64,000 nt of DNA from Chelatococcus composti (GTDB lineage Bacteria; Pseudomonadota; Alphaproteobacteria; Rhizobiales; Beijerinckiaceae). A program made the translations under genes and the position numbers. Positions 1-7,720 of this stretch are shown here, piece by piece; position 1 is the first letter of the stretch, and every line of letters starts with the position of its first letter. The stretch is taken from the NCBI RefSeq assembly GCF_014201415.1, contig NZ_JACHEH010000004.1:62001-126000 (forward strand). The letters are read 5' to 3'. Below the pieces are notes generated by a model that was not told the origin of the DNA, made no database searches, and was given only the letters and a program-made list of their open reading frames with translations.

Positions 1-812
1 GCGGCGCGCTGCACCCGTCGCTCTTCAACCGCATTCTGGCCTCGGTGGAGAAGACGCCGCACCGCGCCTTCATCAACGAGATCGTGCTGCGCTCCCAGGC
101 GCAGGCCGAATATTCGACGGACAACTACGGCCACTTCGGCCTGGCGCTGCGCCGCTATGCCCACTTCACCTCGCCGATCCGCCGCTATGCCGACCTCATC
201 GTGCATCGCTGCCTGATCCGCCACCTCAGGCTGGGCGAGGGCGGCCTTCCGGCCACGATGACCCGGGAAGAGATGGCTGAGATCGCGGCCCGCATCTCGG
301 CGGCGGAGCGGCGCGCCATGGCGGCCGAGCGGGAGACGGTCGACCGGCTCATCGCCCACTACATGGCCGATCAGGTGGGGGCCACCTTCGAGGGGCAGAT
401 TGCCGGTGTGACGAGCGCCGGGCTGTTCGTGAAGCTCGACCACACTGGTGCCGACGGCTTCGTGCCCGCGGCGACGCTGGGCTCCGACTACTTCCGCTTC
501 GACGAGCGGCAGCATGCCCTCGTCGGCTCCCGCTCGGGCGAGACCTTCCGTCTCGGCGACCGCGTGACCGTGCGTCTCGTCGAGGCCGCGCCCGTGGCCG
601 GCGCGCTGCGTTTTGAGATGCTCAGCGACGGCAAGGCCGGCGCGCGACAGAGCGCCCAATTGCGTGCGCGCGGCCGCAATGCCAAATCCTTCCGGCCCGC
701 CAGGAGCGCCAAGGCGGCCGAGCGGGCGGCGGCACGCAAGGCGGCGCGGCAGAAGGGCGCGCGCAACACCCGGGCAAAACAGGAAACGACATGGCCTTCA
801 CGGGACGACTGA
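1..812 (+). CDS. rnr: Ribonuclease R, C-terminal part (5' end outside window)
   Basis: The frame is open from base 3, so the gene starts before the window. The first 80 visible residues carry the end of the RNB catalytic domain, including the YAHFTSPIRRYADLIVHR block typical of RNase II/R 3'-5' exoribonucleases. An S1 RNA-binding domain follows (about GATFEGQIAGVTSAGLFVKL onward), then a basic Arg/Ala/Lys-rich tail, the feature that separates RNase R from RNase II. The enzyme degrades structured RNA and acts with SmpB/tmRNA in ribosome rescue; smpB lies about 8.5 kb away. Its last 22 bases overlap the start of the DUF983 gene, so the two are probably cotranscribed. Confidence 0.93.
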   Translation, partial: GALHPSLFNRILASVEKTPHRAFINEIVLRSQAQAEYSTDNYGHFGLALRRYAHFTSPIRRYADLIVHRCLIRHLRLGEGGLPATMTREEMAEIAARISAAERRAMAAERETVDRLIAHYMADQVGATFEGQIAGVTSAGLFVKLDHTGADGFVPAATLGSDYFRFDERQHALVGSRSGETFRLGDRVTVRLVEAAPVAGALRFEMLSDGKAGARQSAQLRARGRNAKSFRPARSAKAAERAAARKAARQKGARNTRAKQETTWPSRDD

Positions 813-1231
813 CGAATGCTTTCGAGGCGCCGCGCGACTGGCGGAGCGCGATGAGGCGCGGCCTCGCCTGCCGCTGCCCGGCCTGCGGCAGTGGCCGGTT
901 GTTCTCGAGCTTCCTCAAGGTGAGGCCCAATTGCGAGGCATGCGGCGAGGACCTGTCGCACCATCGCTCCGACGACCTGCCGCCCTACATCGTCATCACC
1001 ATCGTCGGGCACGTCATTGGTGGCGCCAACCTCACCTTCGAAAGCTTCGCCGAGTGGCCCATGTGGATGCACATGGCGCTGTGGCCTGTGCTCGCCCTTG
1101 CCATGTGCCTCGGCCTCCTGCAACCGGTGAAGGGTGGCGTCGTCGGCTACCAGTGGGCACTGCGCATGCACGGCTTCGGCGACAACAGGGACGAGGAAGC
1201 GCCCCTGCGCGTGGGCGGCAACGAGGGATGA
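791..1231 (+). CDS. DUF983 family membrane protein with zinc ribbon
   Basis: This 146-residue protein has two CxxC pairs (CPAC near residue 33 and CEAC near 50), as expected for a zinc ribbon, followed by two hydrophobic segments (around PPYIVITIVGHVIGG and HMALWPVLALAMCLGLL). This is the usual plan of DUF983 proteins, which are common in alphaproteobacteria and have no established function. It begins inside the end of rnr and ends four bases before the likely start of the Nudix gene, so rnr, this gene and the Nudix gene look like one transcript. The role is unknown; a membrane-associated metal-binding function is inference. Confidence 0.85.
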   Translation: MAFTGRLTNAFEAPRDWRSAMRRGLACRCPACGSGRLFSSFLKVRPNCEACGEDLSHHRSDDLPPYIVITIVGHVIGGANLTFESFAEWPMWMHMALWPVLALAMCLGLLQPVKGGVVGYQWALRMHGFGDNRDEEAPLRVGGNEG

Positions 1232-1235
1232 CGCG

Positions 1236-1988
1236 GTGAACGACCAGGCGCGGCATCTGACGACGACGGAACGGCTCAATAACGCGGCGCGTGAGCGGCG
1301 CTGGGAGAACCAGCGGCCGAAGGATGCGGCTACTCTCATCATCATCGACCGGCGCCGCCGCACGCCCAAGGTGCTGATGGGCCGGCGCCACGAGGGCCAC
1401 AAGTTCATGCCGGGCAAGTTCGTCTTTCCCGGCGGGCGCATCGAGGCCGGGGACCGGTCGATGCCCGTGGCCGGGATGCTGCACCCGGTCTCAGAGGCCC
1501 GCCTCGTCTCCCGCGTCACGCGGCTCAGCCTCGCCCGTGCGCGGGCGCTGGCCCTGGCCGCGGTGCGCGAGACCTTCGAGGAAACGGGCCTGCTCATCGG
1601 CTCGCGCGACTACGGGCCGCCCGAGCACGCGCCGGAGGGGCCCTGGCGGGCCTTCGTCGAGCACGGCGTCTTTCCCGATCTCGAGGCGCTGCAGTTCGTC
1701 GCCCGCGCCATCACGCCGCCGCGCCGGCCCAAGCGCTTCGACACGCGCTTCTTCGCCGTGGATGCGACGGCCATCGCGGCCACCGTTCCCGACATCGTCG
1801 GCCCGCAGTCGGAGCTGACGGAACTCGTGTGGGTGTCGCTGCCCGATGCCAAGCGCCTCGACCTGCCGACGATCACCCACGTGATCATCGAGGAGCTGGA
1901 GGCGCGGATCGCCGCCGGCTTCGCGCACGAGCTGCCCGTGCCGTTCTATTACGAACGCCGCGGGCGCTTCGTGCGCGAGGAGCTCTGA
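1236..1988 (+). CDS. Nudix hydrolase with split Nudix box (NUDT19-like)
   Basis: I chose the GTG at 1236 (protein begins MNDQARHLTTTERLNNAARE, 250 residues) because it follows the DUF983 stop closely; the frame is open further upstream but only by overlapping that gene. The Nudix signature is present but interrupted. GGRIEAGD and VRETFEETG are separated by 37 residues where a classical box has seven, about 30 residues extra. A similar insertion is known in NUDT19/RP2p-type CoA or nucleotide diphosphatases. The catalytic Glu residues of REtfEE are intact, so a Mg-dependent diphosphatase is likely; the substrate cannot be read from sequence. Confidence 0.85.
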   Translation: MNDQARHLTTTERLNNAARERRWENQRPKDAATLIIIDRRRRTPKVLMGRRHEGHKFMPGKFVFPGGRIEAGDRSMPVAGMLHPVSEARLVSRVTRLSLARARALALAAVRETFEETGLLIGSRDYGPPEHAPEGPWRAFVEHGVFPDLEALQFVARAITPPRRPKRFDTRFFAVDATAIAATVPDIVGPQSELTELVWVSLPDAKRLDLPTITHVIIEELEARIAAGFAHELPVPFYYERRGRFVREEL

Positions 1989-2024
1989 ACGGCTGGCCTT
2001 GAGCGAAGGGCCCCTCGCCCCCTG

Positions 2025-2128
2025 CTCCACATCTGCCTCGCCCTGCCCGAGGCTGAGGAGCGGAAGACCTGGGGCGGGAAGCCACCGTGCACGGCGGCTA
2101 CCGCCTCACCGCGCCGAAGCGACTCGCA
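2025..2128 (+). pseudogene. Relic of a MmcQ/YjbR-family gene
   Basis: In one frame, bases 2025 onward read LHICLALPEAEERKTWGGKP, which matches the N-terminal pattern of MmcQ/YjbR proteins (ALPEVxExxxWGxPTFRV). About ten codons later, in a different frame starting at 2099, the sequence reads YRLTAPKRLA, the C-terminal signature of the same family (SYRLVAPKRLA). The middle 70 or so residues are missing and the two halves are out of frame. No complete reading frame spans the 285-bp gap between the Nudix gene and rpoZ. I read this as a gene decayed by an internal deletion. The assignment rests on two short matches from memory. Confidence 0.45.
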
Positions 2129-2273
2129 GCGGGCGTCTGGATCGGCCGACGCATCGCGCTGGCCGCGCCTTCAGGCACGTGGCCTGCCCGCCTCACCCCT
2201 TGCATTTGCGGGCCCGCGGGTGTAGGTAGCGCGTTCAATCCGTAACTTCTTGTTGCTTGAGAGGGAGCCCAGC

Positions 2274-2651
2274 ATGGCTCGCGTTACCGTCGAGGATTGC
2301 ATCGACAAGGTCAACAATCGCTTCGACCTCGTGCTCCTCGCTAGCCATCGTGCCCGCATGATCTCTGCCGGTGCTCCGCTGACGGTCGACCGCGACCGCG
2401 ACAAGAATCCCGTGGTGGCTCTGCGCGAAATTGCGGAAGAGACCATCTCGCCGGAAGACCTGAAGGAAGACCTCATCCATTCAATGCAGCGCTATGTCGA
2501 GGTCGACGAGCCGGAGGCGGATGCCGTGCCCCTCATCGGGACCTCGAGCGGGGACGACAGCGACGTGCAGTTCGACCGCATGAGCGAGGAGGATCTGCTG
2601 CGCGGCCTCGAGGGCCTCGTCCCGCCCGCCGACAGCGGCGACGACGACTGA
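2274..2651 (+). CDS. rpoZ: RNA polymerase omega subunit
   Basis: The 125-residue protein starts [20 protein letters not shown] and continues with [16 protein letters not shown] and [14 protein letters not shown], the diagnostic core of RpoZ, which helps assemble beta-prime into core RNA polymerase. The ATG at 2274 is preceded by GAGGGA at a good distance and is preferred over an in-frame start 24 bases upstream. The acidic C-terminal tail is normal for alphaproteobacterial omega. The gene ends at a strong terminator and is followed by the (p)ppGpp synthetase/hydrolase gene, a common pairing; omega forms part of a ppGpp-binding site in enterobacterial polymerase. Confidence 0.96.
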   Translation: MARVTVEDCIDKVNNRFDLVLLASHRARMISAGAPLTVDRDRDKNPVVALREIAEETISPEDLKEDLIHSMQRYVEVDEPEADAVPLIGTSSGDDSDVQFDRMSEEDLLRGLEGLVPPADSGDDD

Positions 2652-2680
2652 TCCATTCGCCGCACCATGGCGGCAGGCTG

Positions 2681-2713
2681 AAAAGCCCGGCATACAGCCG
2701 GGCTTTTTTTTTT
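2681..2713 (+). terminator. Rho-independent terminator of rpoZ
   Basis: An 11-base stem (AAAAGCCCGGC paired with its complement, loop ATACA) runs directly into ten consecutive T residues at 2704-2713. It lies 30 bases after the rpoZ stop, so the downstream rsh gene must use its own promoter or read-through. Confidence 0.92.
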
Positions 2714-2748
2714 GCGGCGGCTGCGGCGTCCTGACATTGCACGGGGCC

Positions 2749-2776
2749 TTGCGCCTGCGTCCTATCTTCATGATAT
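2749..2776 (+). promoter_or_regulatory. Candidate promoter of rsh
   Basis: TTGCGC (2749-2754) and TGATAT (2771-2776) are separated by 16 bases and lie between the rpoZ terminator and the rsh start. The -35 is a fair match and the -10 is weak; the call rests mainly on position. Confidence 0.35.
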
Positions 2777-2813
2777 CTTTCAAAAAATAAGAACAGACCC
2801 CGGTCCTCAGCCC

Positions 2814-5015
2814 ATGATGCGGCAGTACGAACTTGTCGAGCGCGTGAAGCGCTACCATCCGGATGCGGACGAGGCCCTGCTCGACCGGGCCTACGTCTAT
2901 GCCATGCGGGCACACGGCCAGCAGAAGCGCGCCTCGGGAGACCTGTTCTTTTCTCATCCCCTCGAAGTCGCCGCCATCCTCACGGACCTGAAGCTCGACG
3001 AATCGACCATCGTCGCAGCCGTCCTGCACGACACGATCGAGGACACGGACGCGACGCGCGAGGAGATCGACAGCATGTTCGGTCCCGAGATCGGCGCGCT
3101 CGTCGATGGCCTCACCAAGATCAAGAAGCTCGACTTCGTGTCGAAGAAGGCCAAGCAGGGCGAGAACTTCCGCAAGCTCCTGCTCGCCATCGCCGCCGAC
3201 GTGCGCGTGCTGCTTGTCAAGCTTGCCGACCGGCTGCACAACATGCGCACCCTCCACTACGTCGCGCCCGAGAAGCGCATTCGCGTGGCCGAGGAAACGC
3301 TGGAAATCTATGCCCCCCTCGCCGGGCGCATGGGCATCCAGGAGATGCGCGACGAGCTGGAGGATCTCTCCTTCCGCTATCTAAAGCCGGAAGCCTACGA
3401 GACGATCACCCGCCGCCTCGAGGAAGTGGCCCAGCGCAACGGCCCGCTGATCGAGACCATCGAGAAGGACCTGACGGCGCGTCTCGCCGAGCGCGGCATC
3501 AGCGCCAAGGTGAGCGGCCGGCGCAAGCGTCCCTACTCGATCTGGCGGAAGATGGAGCGCAAGTCCATCGCCTTCGAGCAACTCTCGGACATCTTCGGCT
3601 TCCGCGTCATCGTCGACACCATCGACGACTGCTACCGTGCGCTCGGCGTGGTGCACACCACCTGGCCGATGGTTCCCGGCCGCTACAAGGACTACATCTC
3701 GACGCCGAAGCAGAACGACTACCGCTCCATCCACACGACGGTGATCGGGCCGGGGCACCAGCGCGTCGAGCTGCAGATCCGCACGGCCGAGATGCACGAG
3801 ATCGCCGAATACGGCATCGCGGCTCACGCGCTCTACAAGGACGGGCGCACCGGCGGCCGCACGCTGATGAGCGAGAGCCGGGCCTACCAGTGGCTGCGGC
3901 GCACGGTGGACCTCCTCGCCGAAGGCGACAGCCCGGAGGAGTTTCTCGAGCACACCAAGCTCGAGCTCTTCCACGACCAGGTCTTCTGCTTCACGCCGAA
4001 GGGGCGGCTCATCGCGCTGCCGCGCGGCGCGACGCCCATTGATTTCGCCTATGCGGTTCATACCGACATCGGCAACACGGCGGTCGGCGCCAAGATCAAC
4101 GGCCGGATCGCGCCACTCCTGTCGGAGCTGCAGAACGGCGACGAGGTCGAGATCGTGCGCGCGGAGGGGCAGGTCCCGCCGGCAGCCTGGGAATCGCTGG
4201 TTGTCACCGGCAAGGCGCGGGCCGCCATCCGCCGTGCGACGCGCAGCGCCGTGCGGCGCCAATATGCCGGCCTCGGCCGCCAGATCCTGGAACGGGCCTT
4301 CGAACGCGCGGGCAAGGCCTTTTCCGACGACAAGCTGAAGGCCGCCCTGCCGCGCCTGGCGCGCCAGTCCATCGACGACGTGCTCGCGGCCGTCGGGCGC
4401 GGCGAGATGTTCTCGGGCGATGTCGTGCAGGCCATCTATCCGGAATACCGCGAGGACAGGAAGCCGAGCAGCGACGGCGCCAACGGCACCGGCTGGTTCG
4501 ACATCAAGGGCGGTGACAACCTGCGCTTCAAGGTGCCTGGCAACAACGAGGAAGGCTCAAGCAAGGCCATCCCCATCCGCGGCCTCAACGGCGATCTGCC
4601 GGTGCGCTTCGCGCCGGAGGGAGGCGCCGTGCCGGGCGACCGCATCGTTGGCATCCTGACGCCAGGCGAAGGCATCACGATCTATCCCATCCAGTCGTCG
4701 GCACTGGCGGCCTTCGAGGATTCGCCGGACCGCTGGCTGGACGTGCGCTGGGCCGTGGAGGAAGGGAACCGGCAGCGTTTTCCCGCCCGCATCGCCCTCA
4801 ACACCATCAATGAACCAGGCACGCTCGCCACGGTGGCTCAGGTCATCGCCGAGCACGACGGCAATATCGATAACATCATCATGCGGCGCCGGACGCCGGA
4901 CTTCACCGACCTGACGATCGACGTCTCGGTGTGGGACCTGAAACACCTCAACGCCATCATCAGCGAGCTTCGCGCGAAACGGGTGGTCAGCAAGGTAACA
5001 CGCGTCACGGGCTAA
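2814..5015 (+). CDS. rsh: Bifunctional (p)ppGpp synthetase/hydrolase, RelA/SpoT homologue
   Basis: The 733-residue protein has the full long-RSH order. An N-terminal HD hydrolase domain keeps its metal ligands (H48, H72-D73 in HDTIED, and Asp in LADRLHNM near 139). The synthetase domain follows at about 230-380 (GRYKDYISTPKQNDYRSIHT block), then TGS (about 400-465, GATPIDFAYAVHTDIG) and a C-terminal ACT domain (about 655-733). An intact HD site predicts a bifunctional enzyme, the only long RSH in most alphaproteobacteria, governing the stringent response. The start is the double ATG at 2814/2817; I used the first. It follows rpoZ but is separated by a terminator. Confidence 0.95.
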   Translation: MMRQYELVERVKRYHPDADEALLDRAYVYAMRAHGQQKRASGDLFFSHPLEVAAILTDLKLDESTIVAAVLHDTIEDTDATREEIDSMFGPEIGALVDGLTKIKKLDFVSKKAKQGENFRKLLLAIAADVRVLLVKLADRLHNMRTLHYVAPEKRIRVAEETLEIYAPLAGRMGIQEMRDELEDLSFRYLKPEAYETITRRLEEVAQRNGPLIETIEKDLTARLAERGISAKVSGRRKRPYSIWRKMERKSIAFEQLSDIFGFRVIVDTIDDCYRALGVVHTTWPMVPGRYKDYISTPKQNDYRSIHTTVIGPGHQRVELQIRTAEMHEIAEYGIAAHALYKDGRTGGRTLMSESRAYQWLRRTVDLLAEGDSPEEFLEHTKLELFHDQVFCFTPKGRLIALPRGATPIDFAYAVHTDIGNTAVGAKINGRIAPLLSELQNGDEVEIVRAEGQVPPAAWESLVVTGKARAAIRRATRSAVRRQYAGLGRQILERAFERAGKAFSDDKLKAALPRLARQSIDDVLAAVGRGEMFSGDVVQAIYPEYREDRKPSSDGANGTGWFDIKGGDNLRFKVPGNNEEGSSKAIPIRGLNGDLPVRFAPEGGAVPGDRIVGILTPGEGITIYPIQSSALAAFEDSPDRWLDVRWAVEEGNRQRFPARIALNTINEPGTLATVAQVIAEHDGNIDNIIMRRRTPDFTDLTIDVSVWDLKHLNAIISELRAKRVVSKVTRVTG

Positions 5016-5458
5016 AAATTGCACGTGCCATTGCACGGGACGCATGACAAGCCCCTGCAACTCGTCTAGTAGATATAGACAAGCTCAAAGCCTAGGCGAC
5101 TGGGACCACGGCGATAGCCCGACACTGCCGGAAAACGCAGTACCGGCAACTGGCAGGAGAAACGGAACGATTATAAGATCTGTCGCACCGGCGGGTGACC
5201 GCACCCAGTAGAAGCGATATGACACCGCGCCGCACGGAAAGAATTCCCCCTCCCGCTCCGGAGATCCGGAATGACAGCAAAAACTGAACAGTATTAAACC
5301 ATGCCGCCGCAATCAAACAATCGATGTTGCCATAACCATGAAACACAACAGAAATATTTGATAAATTATCATTGCACTCCTCCATTAATTTATAAATCTG
5401 ATTATTAAACCTCATCAAATACGGTAGCGCCCCATCCACCCCCCCTGAGCATGATCCA
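5016..5458. other. AT-rich intergenic region without an annotated gene
   Basis: This 443-bp gap is unlike its surroundings: the part from about 5280 to 5420 is visibly AT-rich (runs such as AAATATTTGATAAATTATCATT) in a chromosome that is otherwise strongly GC-rich. It separates rsh from the NYN-domain gene and probably holds that gene's promoter. On the minus strand it contains a 19-codon hydrophobic frame with a strong ribosome binding site, listed separately. A longer 136-codon minus frame crosses it but has no recognisable family and overlaps the NYN gene. Confidence 0.6.
5313..5372 (-). CDS. Possible 19-residue hydrophobic peptide
   Basis: On the minus strand an ATG at 5372 is preceded by GGAGGAG five bases away. 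It opens a frame encoding MIIYQIFLLCFMVMATSIV followed by TGA. A promoter-like TTGATG (5413-5418) and TATAAA (5389-5394), 18 bases apart, sit just upstream and would give a very short leader. Length and composition resemble small single-helix peptides such as the Ibs toxins of type I toxin-antitoxin systems, but no antisense RNA was identified and there is no family match. It could be chance in an AT-rich stretch. Confidence 0.22.
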   Translation of the reverse strand: MIIYQIFLLCFMVMATSIV

Positions 5459-6109
5459 ATGAGCAGCAAGCAGCGTATCGCACTGTTTATCGACGGCGCC
5501 AATCTCTACGCAACGACCAAAACACTTGGTTTTGACATTGATTACAAAAGGCTTTTGAAAGAGTTCCAGGAAAAGGGGCGCCTGGTCAGGGCTTTTTATT
5601 ATACGGCGATGGTCGAGGATCAAGAGTATTCCTCGATCCGTCCTCTCATCGATTGGCTCGACTACAATGGCTATCGCGTTGTGACCAAGCCGACCAAGGA
5701 GTTTGTGGACTCCTCGGGGCGCCGCAAGGTCAAGGGCAACATGGACATCGAGCTCGCCATCGATGCGCTGGAGCTCGCCCCCTACATCGACGAGATGGTG
5801 CTTTTCTCCGGTGACGGCGATTTCCGCTCGCTCGTGGAAGCCATGCAGCGGCGTGGCGTGCGCGTGTCGGTCGTCTCCACCATCTCGACCCAGCCGCCCA
5901 TGATCGCGGACGAATTGCGCCGGCAGGCTGACGAGTTCATCGAGATCATGCAGCTCGAACCGCGCATCGGCCGCGATCCGGCGGAGCGTGCGCAGCGTAT
6001 GCAGCACGGCGGCTTCGAGGACAATCCGCGCACCGGTCGCGGGCTCGAGCGGCGCTACGGCATCCGCCAGGCGCCGCTGCAGAGGGATGACGCCAGCGAC
6101 GAGGGCTGA
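5459..6109 (+). CDS. NYN domain protein (LabA/DUF88 family), putative ribonuclease
   Basis: The 216-residue product starts MSSKQRIALFIDGANLYATT. It shows the PIN-like NYN fold signatures: FIDGANLY (first acidic residue), GNMDIELAIDAL in the middle and LFSGDGDF, followed by VVSTISTQPPMIADELRRQADEFI. These place it in the LabA/DUF88 group of predicted metal-dependent RNases. The last 40 residues are polar and probably disordered. An ATG at 5451 in another frame hits a stop after three codons, so 5459 is the start. The gene stands alone behind the AT-rich gap. RNA substrates of most bacterial members are unknown. Confidence 0.88.
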   Translation: MSSKQRIALFIDGANLYATTKTLGFDIDYKRLLKEFQEKGRLVRAFYYTAMVEDQEYSSIRPLIDWLDYNGYRVVTKPTKEFVDSSGRRKVKGNMDIELAIDALELAPYIDEMVLFSGDGDFRSLVEAMQRRGVRVSVVSTISTQPPMIADELRRQADEFIEIMQLEPRIGRDPAERAQRMQHGGFEDNPRTGRGLERRYGIRQAPLQRDDASDEG

Positions 6110-6122
6110 TACCTCATCGCAC

Positions 6123-6755
6123 ATGATCGAGCCTTCGTCAGACTGTCCGCGGTGCCCGCGTCTCGTCGCCTTCCGCGACGAATGGCGGGCGCGTGAGCCG
6201 CATTGGCACAACGCCCCCGTCCCCTCCTTCGGGGACATGGAGGCGCGTCTGCTCATCGTGGGGCTGGCACCCGGCCTTCGCGGCGCCAATCGCACGGGGC
6301 GGCCGTTCACGGGCGATTATGCGGGCGATCTGCTGTACGAGACACTGTCCGACTTCGGCTTTTCGTCCGGCGTGTTCGCCGCGCGGCCCGACGACGGGCT
6401 GCGCCTCGAGGGCGCGCTGCTGACGAACGCCGTACGCTGCGTGCCGCCGGAGAACAAGCCGACCGGCAGCGAGATCGCCACCTGCCGAAACTATCTCGCG
6501 GCCACCATCGCCTCGCTGCCGCGGCTGCGCGCCATCCTGGTGCTCGGCCGCATCGCCCACGACAGCACCGTGCGCGCGCTCGGCGCCTCGCCGGCCAGGG
6601 TGCCCTTCACGCACGGGGCGGCGCACGACATCGGCCGCGTGCGCCTGTTCGACAGCTATCACTGCTCCCGCTACAACACGAACACGGGGCGTCTCACGCG
6701 CGACATGTTCCGCGCCGTCTTCACCGACATGAAGGCGTATCTCGACGCCCTCTGA
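6123..6755 (+). CDS. Uracil-DNA glycosylase, family 5 (UDGb) type
   Basis: The 210-residue protein starts MIEPSSDCPRCPRLVAFRDE. The block IVGLAPGLRGANRTGRPFTG is the first active-site motif of the UDGb class, which lacks the catalytic Asp/Asn of family 1-4 enzymes. The second motif appears as SYHCSRYNTNTGRLT. Cys residues at 8, 11, in EIATCRNYL and in YHCSRYN fit the four ligands of the [4Fe-4S] cluster of family 4/5 enzymes. It would start base-excision repair of deaminated bases. The ATG at 6123 comes 13 bases after the NYN stop, so the two genes may share a transcript. Confidence 0.85.
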   Translation: MIEPSSDCPRCPRLVAFRDEWRAREPHWHNAPVPSFGDMEARLLIVGLAPGLRGANRTGRPFTGDYAGDLLYETLSDFGFSSGVFAARPDDGLRLEGALLTNAVRCVPPENKPTGSEIATCRNYLAATIASLPRLRAILVLGRIAHDSTVRALGASPARVPFTHGAAHDIGRVRLFDSYHCSRYNTNTGRLTRDMFRAVFTDMKAYLDAL

Positions 6756-6761
6756 CCCGCC

Positions 6762-7616
6762 TCACATCGACAGGCGGGCATTGCCTGCGAGGATGTCTGC
6801 CGCCAACTCCCGGGCCGGGCCGGCGAGCTCACGGCCGGCCGAGGCCAGGACGAACTCCACCTCTTCCAGCTCTGGCAGATGGCGGCCCGTGCGCAATTCC
6901 ACGAGCCCCGGCGGCAGCATGCTGCGCGGTTGCACGAGGACGCCGAGCCCCGCCACGGCGGCCGCGCGCAGCCCGCCGAGGCTGGCGGAGGTGCAGACGA
7001 TGCGCCATGGCACATTCGCCCGCTCCAGCGTCTCGATGGCCACGGCCCGCGTGATGCTGGGCGGCGGAAAGGCAATGAGCGGCACCGGCCGCTCCGGCAC
7101 CACGAGGGCCGGATTGGCCGCGGCCCAGACCAGCGCCTCGCGGCGCACCAGCGTGCCCTGCTCCTGCCCGATGCGCCGCTTGGCGAGCACGAGGTCGAGC
7201 TCGCCCGCCTGCAGCATCTCGTTGAGGATGCCGCTCGAGGCGACCGTGATCTCGAGGTCGACGGACGGGTTGCGGCGGGCGAAATCGCTGAGCACCTCGG
7301 CAAGACGCGACAACACAAAATCTTCCGAGGCGCCGAAACGCAGCGTGCCGCGCAGCTCCGCGCCGGCGAAGTAGCGCTCCACCTGCCGGTTGAGGTCCAG
7401 GATCTTGCGTGCGAAGCCCAGCATCGCCTCGCCGTCCGGCGTCAGCGCCACGGAATGGGTGTCGCGCGCCACGAGTCGACGGCCGACGGCCTCTTCCAGC
7501 CGGCGCACCTGCTGGCTCACTGTCGACTGGCTGATGCCCAGCAGGCGTCCGGCGCCGGTGAAGCTGCGCGTTTCGGCAACGGCCACGAACGACCGCAGAA
7601 GGGCGGGGTCATACAT
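6762..7616 (-). CDS. LysR-family transcriptional regulator
   Basis: The 284-residue protein has the standard LysR order: an N-terminal winged HTH (LLRSFVAVAETRSFTGAGRL, ISQSTVSQQVRRLEEAVG, residues about 5-60) and a C-terminal periplasmic-binding-protein-like effector domain from about residue 90. It is divergent from the SBF-like transporter gene at 7721, with an inverted repeat in the 100-bp gap between them, the usual layout for a LysR regulator controlling its neighbour and itself. The effector is unknown; the transported anion is a reasonable guess. Its 3' end converges on the UDG gene six bases away. Confidence 0.92.
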   Translation of the reverse strand: MYDPALLRSFVAVAETRSFTGAGRLLGISQSTVSQQVRRLEEAVGRRLVARDTHSVALTPDGEAMLGFARKILDLNRQVERYFAGAELRGTLRFGASEDFVLSRLAEVLSDFARRNPSVDLEITVASSGILNEMLQAGELDLVLAKRRIGQEQGTLVRREALVWAAANPALVVPERPVPLIAFPPPSITRAVAIETLERANVPWRIVCTSASLGGLRAAAVAGLGVLVQPRSMLPPGLVELRTGRHLPELEEVEFVLASAGRELAGPARELAADILAGNARLSM

Positions 7617-7637
7617 GGTTATTCCATTTCTGGATGG

Positions 7638-7653
7638 CTGATATTTGTATCAG
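7638..7653. promoter_or_regulatory. Inverted repeat, probable LysR operator
   Basis: CTGATA-TTTG-TATCAG is a perfect 6-4-6 dyad located 22 bases upstream of the lysR-type start and 68-83 bases upstream of the transporter start. It contains the ATA-N-TAT half-symmetry common in LysR boxes. Binding by the neighbouring regulator is inference. Confidence 0.5.
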
Positions 7654-7720
7654 CACAATTCCAAATAAAGCGGCCGAGGGCTAGATGTGGCGCCCGGATA
7701 GGCAACCAAGGGCGGCGATC

